Notes: generated by a model from the letters alone, not told the origin. 64,000 nucleotides of DNA from Lacrimispora sphenoides (GCF_900105215.1 NZ_FOIP01000001.1:3412501-3476500); one strand, 5' to 3'. Shown: positions 42,364 through 51,252, numbered from the stretch's first letter. Program-made: numbers and translations.

Positions 42364-43191
42364 ATGCACGGATTGTTACGTATAGGACAAGTAAGTAAAT
42401 TGTATGGTATATCTTTGGATACTTTACGCCACTATGATCGAAAGGGGTTGCTTGAACCAATCGTTGATTCCCAAAGTGGTTACCGGTATTATTCTCTGGA
42501 ACATCTGGATATTTTAGAAATGATTCTGGTAGGAAAATATACTGAAATCCCCCTGGATCAAATGAAGGAAAAAATAGATTCGGAAAGCATTAATGGATAT
42601 TTGTCCATGATACAAGAACAGAGCAGCCGCATCTATGAAAAACAAAAGATATTAAACCAGCTTGGGCAATATACGGAGGGTATGCTGGAACTACTGAAAA
42701 CGATCACTGAATTTAAAAATGATTACAGCTTTTCTACCGTTACCATTAATAAAGATATGAATTTGACTATTTACAACGTGGATTTGCAAACACTTCTAGG
42801 TGAAAATACAATCCTGCATCAAATAGATGGAATGGAATCTTTTGAGCAATGGTTTTCTTATCATGTTAAAGCAAACGGAACAATTGTAGAAAACGGCGAG
42901 ACAATCGGACTTTCCGTTCTTGACAATATGATAAATACGAAGATATTGCAAAGGAGTTTAGAATTTGCATCTAAGTCTGATTTTGTATCGCGGCACCACG
43001 TAGCCGGTTGTTATGGAATCATTTCATTTTGGGGAACTCAAAAAGATTTAGTGGAATATCTATATGAATTATGCCGTCATTTTGATTTGCACGATACCGT
43101 TTTGTTAATTAAATTTCGATTTGCGTTGCCTCATAAAAGTATGGACCATGAGTATTTTGTAGAAATATACTTTCCCCATAACCCAGCATAA
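42364..43191 (+). CDS. MerR-family regulator with effector-binding domain
   Basis: Regulator of 275 residues. Winged helix at the N-terminus (RIGQVSKLYGISLDTLRHYD, RKGLLEPIVDSQSGYRYYS), a coiled dimerisation helix about 75-120, then a GyrI/BmrR-like ligand-binding domain. This BmrR/TipA layout senses organic compounds. AAGGAGGG sets the ATG at 42364. Its target promoter lies directly upstream on the other strand. Confidence 0.9.
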   Translation: MHGLLRIGQVSKLYGISLDTLRHYDRKGLLEPIVDSQSGYRYYSLEHLDILEMILVGKYTEIPLDQMKEKIDSESINGYLSMIQEQSSRIYEKQKILNQLGQYTEGMLELLKTITEFKNDYSFSTVTINKDMNLTIYNVDLQTLLGENTILHQIDGMESFEQWFSYHVKANGTIVENGETIGLSVLDNMINTKILQRSLEFASKSDFVSRHHVAGCYGIISFWGTQKDLVEYLYELCRHFDLHDTVLLIKFRFALPHKSMDHEYFVEIYFPHNPA

Positions 43192-43274
43192 TTCTGTTTA
43201 TGTGTTAGAATCAGATTTTCCCGGGGTGGAAATAAATGGCAGGTATGTTGTATAATGAGCTTGAGGTGATTAGT

Positions 43275-43661
43275 ATGAATAGAATTATAGCGGCAGCCAT
43301 TGTAAAAGAAGGTAAGACTTTTATAGCGAGGCGCAATTACGGATCGCTGGCAGGCTATTGGGAATTTCCAGGTGGAAAAGTAGAAGGTAATGAAACAGAT
43401 GCAGAATGCTTAAAGAGAGAAATTATGGAAGAATTATCTGTGAAACTCAAGATAGAAGAGTGTCTTGGTGAACAGCAGTTTTTTGTTGATAGAAAAGAAT
43501 ATATGATGGTTTTGTACAAGGCAGTTTTATTAGATGAAAACTTCCGACTCAGTGTGCATAGTGAAACTGCATGGGTGGAGAAGGAGCAGCTGCATAAGTA
43601 TAAGCTGGCGCCAGTGGATGAATTATTGGTGCAGCAGGGGTGTTTGGAGGGACTCGTCTGA
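43275..43661 (+). CDS. Nudix hydrolase, MutT/8-oxo-dGTPase type
   Basis: Enzyme of 128 residues. The Nudix box is intact: GGKVEGNETDAECLKREIME followed by ELSV. The N-terminus IIAAAIVKEGKTFIARR and WEFPGG are typical of MutT proteins that sanitise 8-oxo-dGTP or CTP. GAGGTG sets the ATG at 43275 over an earlier in-frame start. A GNAT fragment begins at its stop. Confidence 0.9.
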   Translation: MNRIIAAAIVKEGKTFIARRNYGSLAGYWEFPGGKVEGNETDAECLKREIMEELSVKLKIEECLGEQQFFVDRKEYMMVLYKAVLLDENFRLSVHSETAWVEKEQLHKYKLAPVDELLVQQGCLEGLV

Positions 43662-43896
43662 AAAAACAACACGATGATATACCAGAGGTTTCAATCTCTC
43701 TAAACAAAAAATATCGTGGGTTTGGTATTGGAACCGAATTGATGAAGCGAATGCTGAAGTTACTTAAATGCAAGGGATATAAAAAAGCATCACTTACGTA
43801 CAAAAGGACAATTATGCGGTGCGTATGTATCATAAGGCAGGATTCAAAATTATTGATGAAACTATGAAGGAGTTCATAATGGAGTATCTTTTCTGA
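43655..43896 (+). pseudogene. Truncated and frameshifted GNAT gene
   Basis: Contains the acetyl-CoA loop of a GNAT (SISLNKKYRGFGIGTELMKR) but no N-terminal half. Near 43795-43800 the frame breaks; in the next frame it continues QKDNYAVRMYHKAGFKIIDE to a stop at 43896, the normal GNAT end. So both an N-terminal deletion and a one-base shift are present. It lies directly after the Nudix gene. Confidence 0.75.
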
Positions 43897-43927
43897 GATG
43901 AATTCCAGTTGGAAGGGAGATATATAA

Positions 43928-44437
43928 ATGGAGTGTAAAATACGGGAATGGCAGATAGAGGATGCCGAAAATTTAGCATTAGTGATAAATAACAAAAAAA
44001 TCCAGGATAACCTAAGAGATGGGCTGCCTTATCCCTATACCGTTGAAAATGCGAAAGAATACATTACTTCTATGTTATCGGCGGACAAGGATGAGACATA
44101 TGCTTTTGCAATTACGGTAGATGATAAAGCGATCGGAAGCATTGGAGTGTTCCGCTGTAACAACATTCATTTCAGAAGTGCTGAAATGGGTTATTATATA
44201 GCAGAATCCTATTGGGGGAAAGGAATTGGCACAAGTGCAGTGGAACAGACCTGCAGGTATATTTTTGAAAATACGGATATTATCAGGATATTTGCAGAAC
44301 CCTTTGCTTATAATAATGCATCTTGCCATATTCTTGAAAAGGCCGGTTTCCAATGTGAAGGTATCTTGAGAAAGAATGCAATAAAAAATGGGGTTATTCT
44401 CGATATGAAAATGTATGCACTGATTAAAGAAGATTGA
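43928..44437 (+). CDS. GNAT acetyltransferase, RimJ type
   Basis: Acetyltransferase of 169 residues with the loop YIAESYWGKGIGTSAVEQTC, the strand IGSIGVFRC and the end NNASCHILEKAGFQCEGIL. This layout is typical of RimJ/RimL-like enzymes acting on N-terminal residues or small molecules. GAAGGGAG precedes the ATG. Confidence 0.87.
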   Translation: MECKIREWQIEDAENLALVINNKKIQDNLRDGLPYPYTVENAKEYITSMLSADKDETYAFAITVDDKAIGSIGVFRCNNIHFRSAEMGYYIAESYWGKGIGTSAVEQTCRYIFENTDIIRIFAEPFAYNNASCHILEKAGFQCEGILRKNAIKNGVILDMKMYALIKED

Positions 44438-44484
44438 TAAATTATATATACACGATCCATACTTGATATTAGGAAGGTGAATCC

Positions 44485-45768
44485 ATGGGACATATTACAA
44501 GCAAAGATGCCTATAAGAATTTAGAAGAAAGAATCAATTGGTTCACACAAGGGGCTCCGCCAACGGAAAGCCTATATAAAATTTTGCAGGTTCTATATAC
44601 AGAAAAGGAAGCTAAATGGGTCGCATTATTGCCGGTTCGTCCATTTACAGCAAAAAAAGCAGCTAAAATATGGAACACCAGTGAATGGAAAGCAGAAGCT
44701 TTTTTAGAACATCTTTGCGAGAAAGCGTTACTTGTGGATTCATTTTATAATGGGGTACGTCAATTTGTTATGCCGCCGCCAATGGCAGGGTTCATTGAAT
44801 TTGCATTGATGCGCACAAGAGGCGATATTGATCAGAAATATTTAAGTGAATTGTATTATCAATACATGAATGTAGAAGAAGATTTTGTTAAGGATTTATT
44901 TTTCGCAACAGAGACGTATCTTGGACGAGTCTATGTTCAGGAGCCGGTCCTGACAAGTGAAAACACAATTCATATTTTGGATTATGAAAGAGCCAGTCAT
45001 ATAATTGAAGATGCAGCTTATATAGGCCTTGGAACCTGTTATTGCAGGCATAAGATGCTGCATGCAGGCCATCCATGTGAAATAAATGCCCCGCTGGATG
45101 TTTGCCTCACCCTTGGAAATGTGGCCCGTTCTCTTGCAGAAAATGGACAGCATGCAAGATTAATTGATAAGAAAGAAGCAATGGATGTATTAGAACGTTC
45201 TTATGCAGCAAATCTTGTACAAATTGGCGAAAATGTTCGTGAAGCTCCGGCTTTTATCTGCAATTGCTGCGGTTGCTGTTGCGAAGCTTTGCAGGCAGCA
45301 AGAAAATTCAGTCCAATGCAGCCTGTGGCTACTACAAATTTTATACCTAAGATTTCGGAACAATGTATAGGATGTGGTAAATGTGCAAAGGTATGTCCGG
45401 TATTGGCTATTTCCATGCAAAAAAACAAAGAGGGGAAAGCTGCAGCTCAGGTGGACGAGGAGGTATGTCTTGGCTGTGGTGTATGTGTGCGGAGCTGTCC
45501 TAAAAATGCCATTGAATTAGTGCGAAGAGAGGTACAAGTCATTACACCGGTAAATAGTACTCATAGATTTGTGCTGCAAGCAATCGAAAAGGGAACCCTC
45601 CAAAATCTCATATTTGATAATCAGGCATTTAACAATCATCGTGCGATGGCAGCAGTACTTGGTGTTATACTTAAATTACCCCCATTAAAGCAGATGATGG
45701 CTAGCAAACAGTTTAAATCCATATATTTGGATAAATTGCTGTCAAATAAAAGCACAAAAAGGTCATAA
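44485..45768 (+). CDS. 4Fe-4S ferredoxin-type protein with N-terminal helical domain
   Basis: Protein of 427 residues. The C-terminal third has two ferredoxin clusters: CIGCGKCAKVCP at 294-305 and CLGCGVCVRSCP at 328-339. Before them are extra cysteines (GTCYCRHK and ICNCCGCCCEAL) that may bind another cluster. The N-terminal 130 residues look like a winged-helix or helical region (TAKKAAKIWNTSEWKAEAFL). Such proteins occur widely in anaerobes without an assigned role; redox sensing or electron transfer is likely. GGAAGGTGA precedes the ATG. It stands alone with its own terminator. Confidence 0.82.
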   Translation: MGHITSKDAYKNLEERINWFTQGAPPTESLYKILQVLYTEKEAKWVALLPVRPFTAKKAAKIWNTSEWKAEAFLEHLCEKALLVDSFYNGVRQFVMPPPMAGFIEFALMRTRGDIDQKYLSELYYQYMNVEEDFVKDLFFATETYLGRVYVQEPVLTSENTIHILDYERASHIIEDAAYIGLGTCYCRHKMLHAGHPCEINAPLDVCLTLGNVARSLAENGQHARLIDKKEAMDVLERSYAANLVQIGENVREAPAFICNCCGCCCEALQAARKFSPMQPVATTNFIPKISEQCIGCGKCAKVCPVLAISMQKNKEGKAAAQVDEEVCLGCGVCVRSCPKNAIELVRREVQVITPVNSTHRFVLQAIEKGTLQNLIFDNQAFNNHRAMAAVLGVILKLPPLKQMMASKQFKSIYLDKLLSNKSTKRS

Positions 45769-45824
45769 AATGTATGCAGAAAAAATGAGGAGTAATTTCA
45801 AGATATAGCTTACAAAAAATCAAA

Positions 45825-45875
45825 AGGCTAAGTTTTTAGGTCAGCTTTAGGGACCTTTAAACTTAGCCTCTTTTT
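45825..45875 (+). terminator. Intrinsic terminator
   Basis: AGGCTAAGTTT... (from 45825) pairs with ...AAACTTAGCCT (to 45869) over about 18 bases with small mismatches, followed by CTTTTT. Confidence 0.85.
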
Positions 45876-46267
45876 ACAAAGATGCAGAAAGGATATCTAA
45901 AGTAGCATGAGCGAACATGTACAATAAAAGCATGTTGATTCCAGAAAACTTGATATTATGTTTAGGAAGGCTGTTAAAGGCAAGATTGACTGCATAATCA
46001 CATAATCTAACAGTAGATTATCAAGTGATATCAGTAAGTTTAAAGAATAATAGAATTTTTAAGGAAAAAATGACACGAAAGAGCATATGGTGGATTTTTA
46101 TTATCAAATGGGCAGGCTTTATTAATATTCTTAAAAGACTGATTTAATATATTTGACATTTGAATCAACTATTTTAATAATAATATTAATATTATTGATT
46201 TATATATTGACATATTTAATTTACGGTTGTATATTATAATCAAATACTACATCAGAAAGGTGAAAAT
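45876..46267 (+). promoter_or_regulatory. Intergenic stretch with palindrome and promoter
   Basis: No gene seen. An AT-only perfect 18-bp palindrome AATAATATTAATATTATT lies at 46179-46196. TTGACA (46207-46212), 17 bases, then TATATT (46230-46235) forms the likely promoter of the following four-gene operon. The palindrome just upstream of the -35 could be an operator. Confidence 0.5.
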
Positions 46268-46657
46268 ATGAAATACAAAGCTCCGGGTAAATGTCCCGTA
46301 TGTGGTGAGAAGCTTTCCATAACCAAGCTAAGCTGTCCCAGGTGTTCTACAGCCATTGAAGGCGATTTCCAGCCTTGTGAATTCTGCCGTCTTCCAGAAG
46401 AGGATCTCGAGTTTGTCAAGGTATTCATAAGATGCCGCGGTAATATCAAGGATGTTGAGAAAGAACTGGGCATCTCTTATCCCACGGTCCGGGGTAAACT
46501 GGATTCGGTCATAAGAGGCCTTGGGTATGAAGTATCATCAAAAGAATCAATGAAGGAGAATGAAGATAAGGCAACCGCCAGGAATGAAATTCTTGACCAA
46601 TTATCAAAAGGTGAAATCTCCCCAAAGGAAGCAACGGAACGAATTAAAAATCTATAA
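46268..46657 (+). CDS. DUF2089 protein with zinc ribbon
   Basis: Protein of 129 residues. CPVCGEKLSITKLSCPRC is a zinc ribbon, followed by PCEFCRLPEEDLEFVKVFIR and a helix-turn-helix-like region (NIKDVEKELGISYPTVRGKL), so it probably binds DNA and regulates its own operon. The end has a short SHOCT-like helix pair (EILDQLSKGEISPKEATERI) also seen in the next protein. AGAAAGGTG precedes the ATG. Confidence 0.88.
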   Translation: MKYKAPGKCPVCGEKLSITKLSCPRCSTAIEGDFQPCEFCRLPEEDLEFVKVFIRCRGNIKDVEKELGISYPTVRGKLDSVIRGLGYEVSSKESMKENEDKATARNEILDQLSKGEISPKEATERIKNL

Positions 46658-46676
46658 TTAATAGGAGGGTCAGTCC

Positions 46677-47120
46677 ATGAGTGAACAACAAAAAATACTG
46701 GAAATGATAGAAAAAGGGCAGATTACCGCTGCAGAAGGCATGGAGCTTTTGGAAGCTCTGAATGTGACTAAGGGAACGGAAGCAATCCAAAGGGTTGAAA
46801 CTGTAACAGCTGCAAGACGAAACTATAAGTTCCTTAAAGTAAAAGTAACGTCGGATGACAATTCCGTTAATGTTAACGTAAATATACCGTTACGATTGCT
46901 GACTACGATCAGTGAAATCGCTGATAAGATGACTACTATGGTTCCTGCTGATGCCAGAAGAGAGATGGAAGCAAAGGGGATCGATATTTCCAGCATCGAT
47001 TTTGCAAAGATAATCGAAGAGATCATAAACGGCACCTTGGATGATCCGAATATCGTTGATGTGGAAGCCTGGGATGAAAGCCATAAAGCAATGGTAAAGG
47101 TGAAAGTATATGTCGATTAA
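46677..47120 (+). CDS. SHOCT-like domain protein, YvlB-related N-terminus
   Basis: Protein of 147 residues. The N-terminal helix pair KILEMIEKGQITAAEGMELL is the small domain found at the start of YvlB-type envelope-stress proteins. The rest (FLKVKVTSDDNSVNVNVNIP and VDVEAWDESHKAMVKVKVYV) is a beta-rich region. It is co-operonic with DUF2089 and a YvlD-like membrane protein, as in the yvlABCD set of Bacillus. AGGAGGG precedes the ATG. Confidence 0.75.
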   Translation: MSEQQKILEMIEKGQITAAEGMELLEALNVTKGTEAIQRVETVTAARRNYKFLKVKVTSDDNSVNVNVNIPLRLLTTISEIADKMTTMVPADARREMEAKGIDISSIDFAKIIEEIINGTLDDPNIVDVEAWDESHKAMVKVKVYVD

Positions 47121-47424
47121 GGGCTGTCATTTTTTGCGGATCAAGCTCCAGATTGAGAACAGAAGGTTCATAAGAATTCCCTTTCCCATTCCCCTGTATA
47201 TTTTTCAGGAATTATTGGACTGTTTTCAGGATTTACTGACTGTCGCATGTTTCTTTGTACCGAAAGTGCCTGATCCCGGCTCATCCTCCTCAATCACCAT
47301 CCATTCAGTGAAAGTGCTCAATATTGCAGCCATGAAGCTGCTGGATTCATTATCCGAGGATGAACCATATAATCTTGTCGATGTCACAACAGACAAAGTC
47401 AAAGTATTAATTAAAATCAGGTAA
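47110..47424 (+). CDS. Hypothetical protein in yvl-like operon
   Basis: Protein of 104 residues whose ATG overlaps the end of the previous gene, with AAAGGTGAAAG as ribosome binding site. It has a basic start, a hydrophobic middle (PFPIPLYIFQELLDCFQDLL) and a beta-like end with VDVTTDKVKVLIKIR, echoing the end of the previous protein. I do not recognise a family. Coupling to its neighbours suggests it is real. Confidence 0.65.
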   Translation: MSIKGCHFLRIKLQIENRRFIRIPFPIPLYIFQELLDCFQDLLTVACFFVPKVPDPGSSSSITIHSVKVLNIAAMKLLDSLSEDEPYNLVDVTTDKVKVLIKIR

Positions 47425-47446
47425 AGCATGTCTATTGGAGGTAAAA

Positions 47447-47788
47447 ATGACGAAGCCGTTCATAAAATATATATCAATCGTATTAACCATATATCTGATG
47501 TCATATGTATCACACTCGGTTTATATTGGCAGCATCCCGGCACTTCTTATTATGGGATTGGTACTGTTGGTAGTAAACTTTATATTAAAGCCGATTCTGC
47601 TGTTGTTTACACTGCCGGTCAACTTACTGACCTTAGGATTATTCAGTTTTATTGTGAATGCCTGGACGATTATGATTGCAGATCAATTTGTAGCAGACAT
47701 AAGCATGGGCGGCTTTCTTAATTCACTTCTGGCTGCCTTTATCATTGCTATCTTTAATCATCTGCTCAGGGATATGAATAAGGGATAA
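47447..47788 (+). CDS. YvlD-like membrane protein (phage holin 4 superfamily)
   Basis: Membrane protein of 113 residues with four hydrophobic helices. LVVNFILKPILLLFTLPVNL is the signature of this superfamily. These proteins sit in envelope-stress operons in Firmicutes and are not phage holins in function. TTGGAGGT sets the ATG at 47447. Last gene of the operon. Confidence 0.88.
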   Translation: MTKPFIKYISIVLTIYLMSYVSHSVYIGSIPALLIMGLVLLVVNFILKPILLLFTLPVNLLTLGLFSFIVNAWTIMIADQFVADISMGGFLNSLLAAFIIAIFNHLLRDMNKG

Positions 47789-47838
47789 ATTGATAGGTTA
47801 CAGGTGTAAGAGGCATATGGTAATATTAAAATCGAAGA

Positions 47839-47890
47839 AAAGAAGAGGATAGTCCGGAAATGATTTTGGAGTATCCTCTTCTTTATTACG
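47839..47890 (+). terminator. Intrinsic terminator
   Basis: AAAGAAGAGGATA (47839-47851) pairs perfectly with TATCCTCTTCTTT (47872-47884). It ends the yvl-like operon. Confidence 0.85.
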
Positions 47891-48061
47891 TTCTGCAACT
47901 AAAGTCGGTGGGAGAAGACTGCAATAAACTGAATAATTGTGATTTTTACACAAAAATAATTCTAATAATTATTATATAATTAACATTGAATAATAAAAAG
48001 AAAACCAATATAATAACAGAGTATCAATTGTTCTTTGAAAAAATCATATCTATATAGCTGT

Positions 48062-48163
48062 TTAAAACGTAGCTGGGAACACGCGGCATACTGCTGGTAT
48101 CATATATACCGATTAGCGTATGAGGGTGTTTCGTGGCCACCCGAACCGCCGGCAGTACACCAG
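48062..48163 (+). ncRNA. Structured leader RNA, candidate riboswitch
   Basis: A GC-richer island in an AT-rich spacer, 50 bases before the ribosome binding site of a purine deaminase gene. ACTGCTGG (48090-48097) pairs with CCGGCAGT (48149-48156) through one G-U. Inside are hairpins GGTAT-catat-ATACC (48096-48110, overlapping) and GGGTG...CACCC (48124-48142). An outer CTGG/CCAG may extend the stem (48073, 48160). This multi-branched fold suggests a cis-acting RNA. It does not match the purine riboswitch core. I recall a clostridial 'ssnA' RNA motif near related genes but cannot confirm a match. Confidence 0.5.
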
Positions 48164-48216
48164 TCATATAGTCTATGAAACAAAGCTTGTTATGTATTTA
48201 ATACCAGGAGGTAATG

Positions 48217-49575
48217 ATGAAAGGAACCCTGCTTGTAAAGAATGTAAAACATCTTGTGACATGTGACGCTGATGACAGACTGCTGGAGGGAGTGAATGTG
48301 CTGATAAAGAACGGTGTAATAGCCGAAGTCGGCAGCAATGAACAAACAGCTGATGATGTGATCGACGCATCTAATATGGTGATGTATCCGGGACTTATTA
48401 ATACTCACCATCATTTATATCAAACCTTCAGCCGTAATTTGCCTCAGGTTCAGAGGATGGAATTATTCCCGTGGTTAAAAACTTTATATGAAATCTGGAA
48501 GCACGTAGATGAGAACGTGGTTTATTACAGTTCCCTTACAGGACTTGGGGAGCTGTTAAAAACAGGGTGTACCACCTGTTTGGACCATCATTACGTGTTC
48601 CCAAAGCATGCTGGAACAGGGCTATTGGATGCCCAGTTTTCTGCAGCGGAGGCGCTTGGCATCCGTTTTCACGCCACAAGAGGCAGTATGGACTTGAGTG
48701 TGAAGGACGGCGGTTTGCCGCCGGATTCCGTTGTCCAGACAGTGGATGAGATTTTAAAGGATTCCGAAGCTGCTGTGAAAAAATTCCATGATGGCAGCCC
48801 TTATTCCATGCGCCAGGTGGCATTGGCTCCCTGTTCCCCCTTCAGTGTGACCGGGGAACTTTTGAAGGAATCGGCAAAGTTGGCCAGAAAGCTGGGGGTA
48901 AGACTACACACTCATTTGGCAGAGACAAAGGATGAAGAACAATTTACCCTTTCTCACTTCGGTATGCGGCCTTTAGCATATATGGAAAGCCTGGGCTGGG
49001 TCGGCCCTGATGTATGGTATGCCCACGGGATTCATTTTAACGAGGATGAACTGGAGCTTTTGGCCAGAACTCAGACAGGTGTAGCTCATTGTCCCATCTC
49101 CAACATGAAGCTGTCTTCAGGCATTGCTTCCATCCCGGAAATGCTTAATCTGGATGTCCCTGTAGGCTTGGCTGTGGACGGATCAGCCAGCAACGACGGC
49201 TCCAATCTTCTGGAAGAAATGAGAGTGGGCTACCTTCTCCACAGGCTAAATGACAGCCGGAAGGCACCTAGCGGATATGATATGCTGAAAATCGCAACCA
49301 AGGGAAGTGCTAGAGTGCTGGGCCGGGAAAATTTAGGAGAAATTTCTGCAGGTATGGCGGCGGATTTTTTCCTGGTCGATTTAAACCGTATTGATATGAT
49401 AGGCGCTCAGTTTGATCCAATGTCGATTTTGAGCACGGTAGGGCTTAAGGGCAGTGTGGACTATACGGTTGTAAATGGCAATATTGTTGTGAAAGAAGGC
49501 CGGCTGGTGCGAATGGACGAAGAGAATTTGGTTCGGAAAGCAAATGAGGCCGTAGCTGACTATTTAAATAACTGA
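48217..49575 (+). CDS. 8-oxoguanine deaminase-type amidohydrolase
   Basis: Zinc amidohydrolase of 452 residues from the AtzA/TrzN/SsnA group. Metal ligands appear in INTHHHLYQTF, LHTHLAETKDE, WYAHGIHFNEDE and LAVDGSASNDGSNL. The last motif is typical of 8-oxoguanine deaminase, which turns 8-oxoguanine into urate; other aminohydrolases of the group are possible. AGGAGG at 48206-48211 sits five bases before the second of two adjacent ATGs, so 48217 is preferred. The structured leader upstream suggests ligand control. Confidence 0.85.
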   Translation: MKGTLLVKNVKHLVTCDADDRLLEGVNVLIKNGVIAEVGSNEQTADDVIDASNMVMYPGLINTHHHLYQTFSRNLPQVQRMELFPWLKTLYEIWKHVDENVVYYSSLTGLGELLKTGCTTCLDHHYVFPKHAGTGLLDAQFSAAEALGIRFHATRGSMDLSVKDGGLPPDSVVQTVDEILKDSEAAVKKFHDGSPYSMRQVALAPCSPFSVTGELLKESAKLARKLGVRLHTHLAETKDEEQFTLSHFGMRPLAYMESLGWVGPDVWYAHGIHFNEDELELLARTQTGVAHCPISNMKLSSGIASIPEMLNLDVPVGLAVDGSASNDGSNLLEEMRVGYLLHRLNDSRKAPSGYDMLKIATKGSARVLGRENLGEISAGMAADFFLVDLNRIDMIGAQFDPMSILSTVGLKGSVDYTVVNGNIVVKEGRLVRMDEENLVRKANEAVADYLNN

Positions 49576-49631
49576 AACATTTCCTGCATCACTGAACAGA
49601 TTTGTTCGCCATGATTGCCAAGGAAGAACTG

Positions 49632-49677
49632 ATTGTAGGGGCTGCCTTTAGGTTGTTTTGTCCGCAGCCCTTACAAT
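49632..49677 (+). terminator. Hairpin after deaminase gene
   Basis: ATTGTAGGGGCTGC (49632-49645) pairs with GCAGCCCTTACAAT (49664-49677) with one mismatch. It probably ends the deaminase transcript. Up to 49875 nothing else is recognisable. Confidence 0.65.
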
Positions 49678-49875
49678 AGGCAAAATACTGGAGAATCGTA
49701 TAGAACAGTCAAGTAAATCTTTGCTATAATAAGAGCTGCAGAATAAACCAAGATGTAATTTTATGCGCTCAGGGAGTACCAAAAGAAGAAGTATTACGGA
49801 TCTTAAGTCTGATTTTTAAGGCCCAAAGTTTCGGACGCTTTAAAACCCAATAAATATGATCATCGAAGTCAACAT

Positions 49876-50379
49876 TTATTCATTGGAAGTCAGTTTAAGA
49901 ATGATCTGCTGATGCTGAGGATATTTTTCTATCAACTCACTTCTTTTGAATAACTCAAAGTCTTTAAATTCAAATCCTGGCGATACCATACAGCCCACTA
50001 ATGCATATCCTTTATTATTCATAGCGGAACCAAATATATAATCCTTTGGCACCAATACTTGAGGTTTTTCATTATTTTCAATATCAAGTCCCAGCTGTTC
50101 GGTGAAAAACTCTCCCTTTGGGCTGATCATATAAATCGTCAGGGGAGAACCCGAATGATAGTACCACATTTCATCTGATTTTAGTCTGTGAAAATTAGAT
50201 ACTTCTCCGTCCCTGAGTAAAAAATAGATACTTGTCCAAAGTATTCGTGAACCTTCAAAGTCAACCTTTAACTCTTTTGATGTTATAGTTTCTTCCGACG
50301 CATAAATTTCTTTGTAAAACCCACCTTCCGGATGTGCTGTCATGTTCAAGTTTTTAATAAAATAATCTGCTGTATGCAT
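49876..50379 (-). CDS. Cupin family protein (DUF985)
   Basis: Protein of 167 residues with the DUF985 cupin: MTAHPEGGFYKEIYAS, STSIYFLL-like FLLRDGEVSNFHRLKSDEMW, YYHSGSPLTIYMI and the late GCMVSPGFEFKDFEL. The His/Glu positions form a beta-barrel metal or ligand pocket. Function unknown; a sugar-epimerase-like fold has been noted for this family. AAAGGAGT lies just upstream of the start on the minus strand. Confidence 0.88.
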   Translation of the reverse strand: MHTADYFIKNLNMTAHPEGGFYKEIYASEETITSKELKVDFEGSRILWTSIYFLLRDGEVSNFHRLKSDEMWYYHSGSPLTIYMISPKGEFFTEQLGLDIENNEKPQVLVPKDYIFGSAMNNKGYALVGCMVSPGFEFKDFELFKRSELIEKYPQHQQIILKLTSNE

Positions 50380-50630
50380 AGTGATACTCCTTTCAATTTT
50401 TTCTTATTTTATTATATCTTATTATTTGGATATGTAAATTTAATTCTACAAATGATACATTTAAAATAAGATGTAGAGGAGATGAAAAAAACTCGGTATG
50501 GAAGAGCCTGTATTGCAGCAGTTAAAAATTGTAATGGATTCCATACTAAATACAATGAAATAATATCTGTGCATTGATAAAGATAAGAATACCTCCTGAC
50601 TGCAGATGGCAGTATAAGGTGTTTGTATCA

Positions 50631-50659
50631 TTGACTTTCTTCATATGTAGGGATAAAAT
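50631..50659 (+). promoter_or_regulatory. Promoter of nitroreductase gene
   Basis: TTGACT (50631-50636), 17 bases, TAAAAT (50654-50659). The rest of the 321-base spacer (50380-50700) is AT-rich without a gene. Confidence 0.6.
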
Positions 50660-50700
50660 TAATAAGGTAATAAACGCAAAGCACATAGAAAGGACAATTT

Positions 50701-51222
50701 ATGCTATTTGACATTTTAAAATCCAGGAGAAGCATTAGAAAGTTTCAAAATAAGGAAGTTGAAAAAGAAAAAATTAATGTGATTCTTAAAAGTGCCCTGC
50801 TGTCTCCGTCATCCCGGTCCATCAGACCCTGGCATTTTATCGCCGTCACCGATGCGGATCTGATCCGCCAGCTCTCTCTTTGCAGAGACCCTGGTTCTCA
50901 GTTTTTAGCAGGTGCTCCTTTGGCAATAGCAGTATTAGCGGATAAAGGTTCAAGTGACGTATGGATTGAGGATACGTCCATAGCGGCAGCGATTATTCAA
51001 TTGACGGCACAGGATTTAGATCTTGGGTCGTGTTGGATTCAAGTAAGAGAGAGATTCCATACAGAACAGAAGACAGCAGGAGATTATATAAGAGAAGTAC
51101 TGGAAATACCTGAGCAATATAGTGTTGAATGTATGATTGCCATTGGCTATCCTGCAGAGGAGAAAAAGCCATATGAAGAACGTACGCTGCCATATCAAAA
51201 GCTTCATTACAACAAATTTTAA
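50701..51222 (+). CDS. Nitroreductase-family protein
   Basis: FMN-dependent oxidoreductase of 173 residues: SRRSIRKFQNKEVEKEKINV at the N-terminus (FMN-phosphate Arg/Ser residues), SPSSRSIRPWHFIAV in the middle, and AIGYPAEEKKPYEERT at the end. It reduces nitro compounds, quinones or flavins with NAD(P)H. AAAGGACA precedes the ATG. Likely a single gene with its own terminator. Confidence 0.9.
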   Translation: MLFDILKSRRSIRKFQNKEVEKEKINVILKSALLSPSSRSIRPWHFIAVTDADLIRQLSLCRDPGSQFLAGAPLAIAVLADKGSSDVWIEDTSIAAAIIQLTAQDLDLGSCWIQVRERFHTEQKTAGDYIREVLEIPEQYSVECMIAIGYPAEEKKPYEERTLPYQKLHYNKF

Positions 51223-51252
51223 ATCTAATAAGATGGATATTGCCCCAAAAGA

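Noticed and set aside
48062..48163. Purine riboswitch for the deaminase gene.
   Set aside because: The conserved core of the purine aptamer is not present, so only an unassigned structured RNA is claimed.
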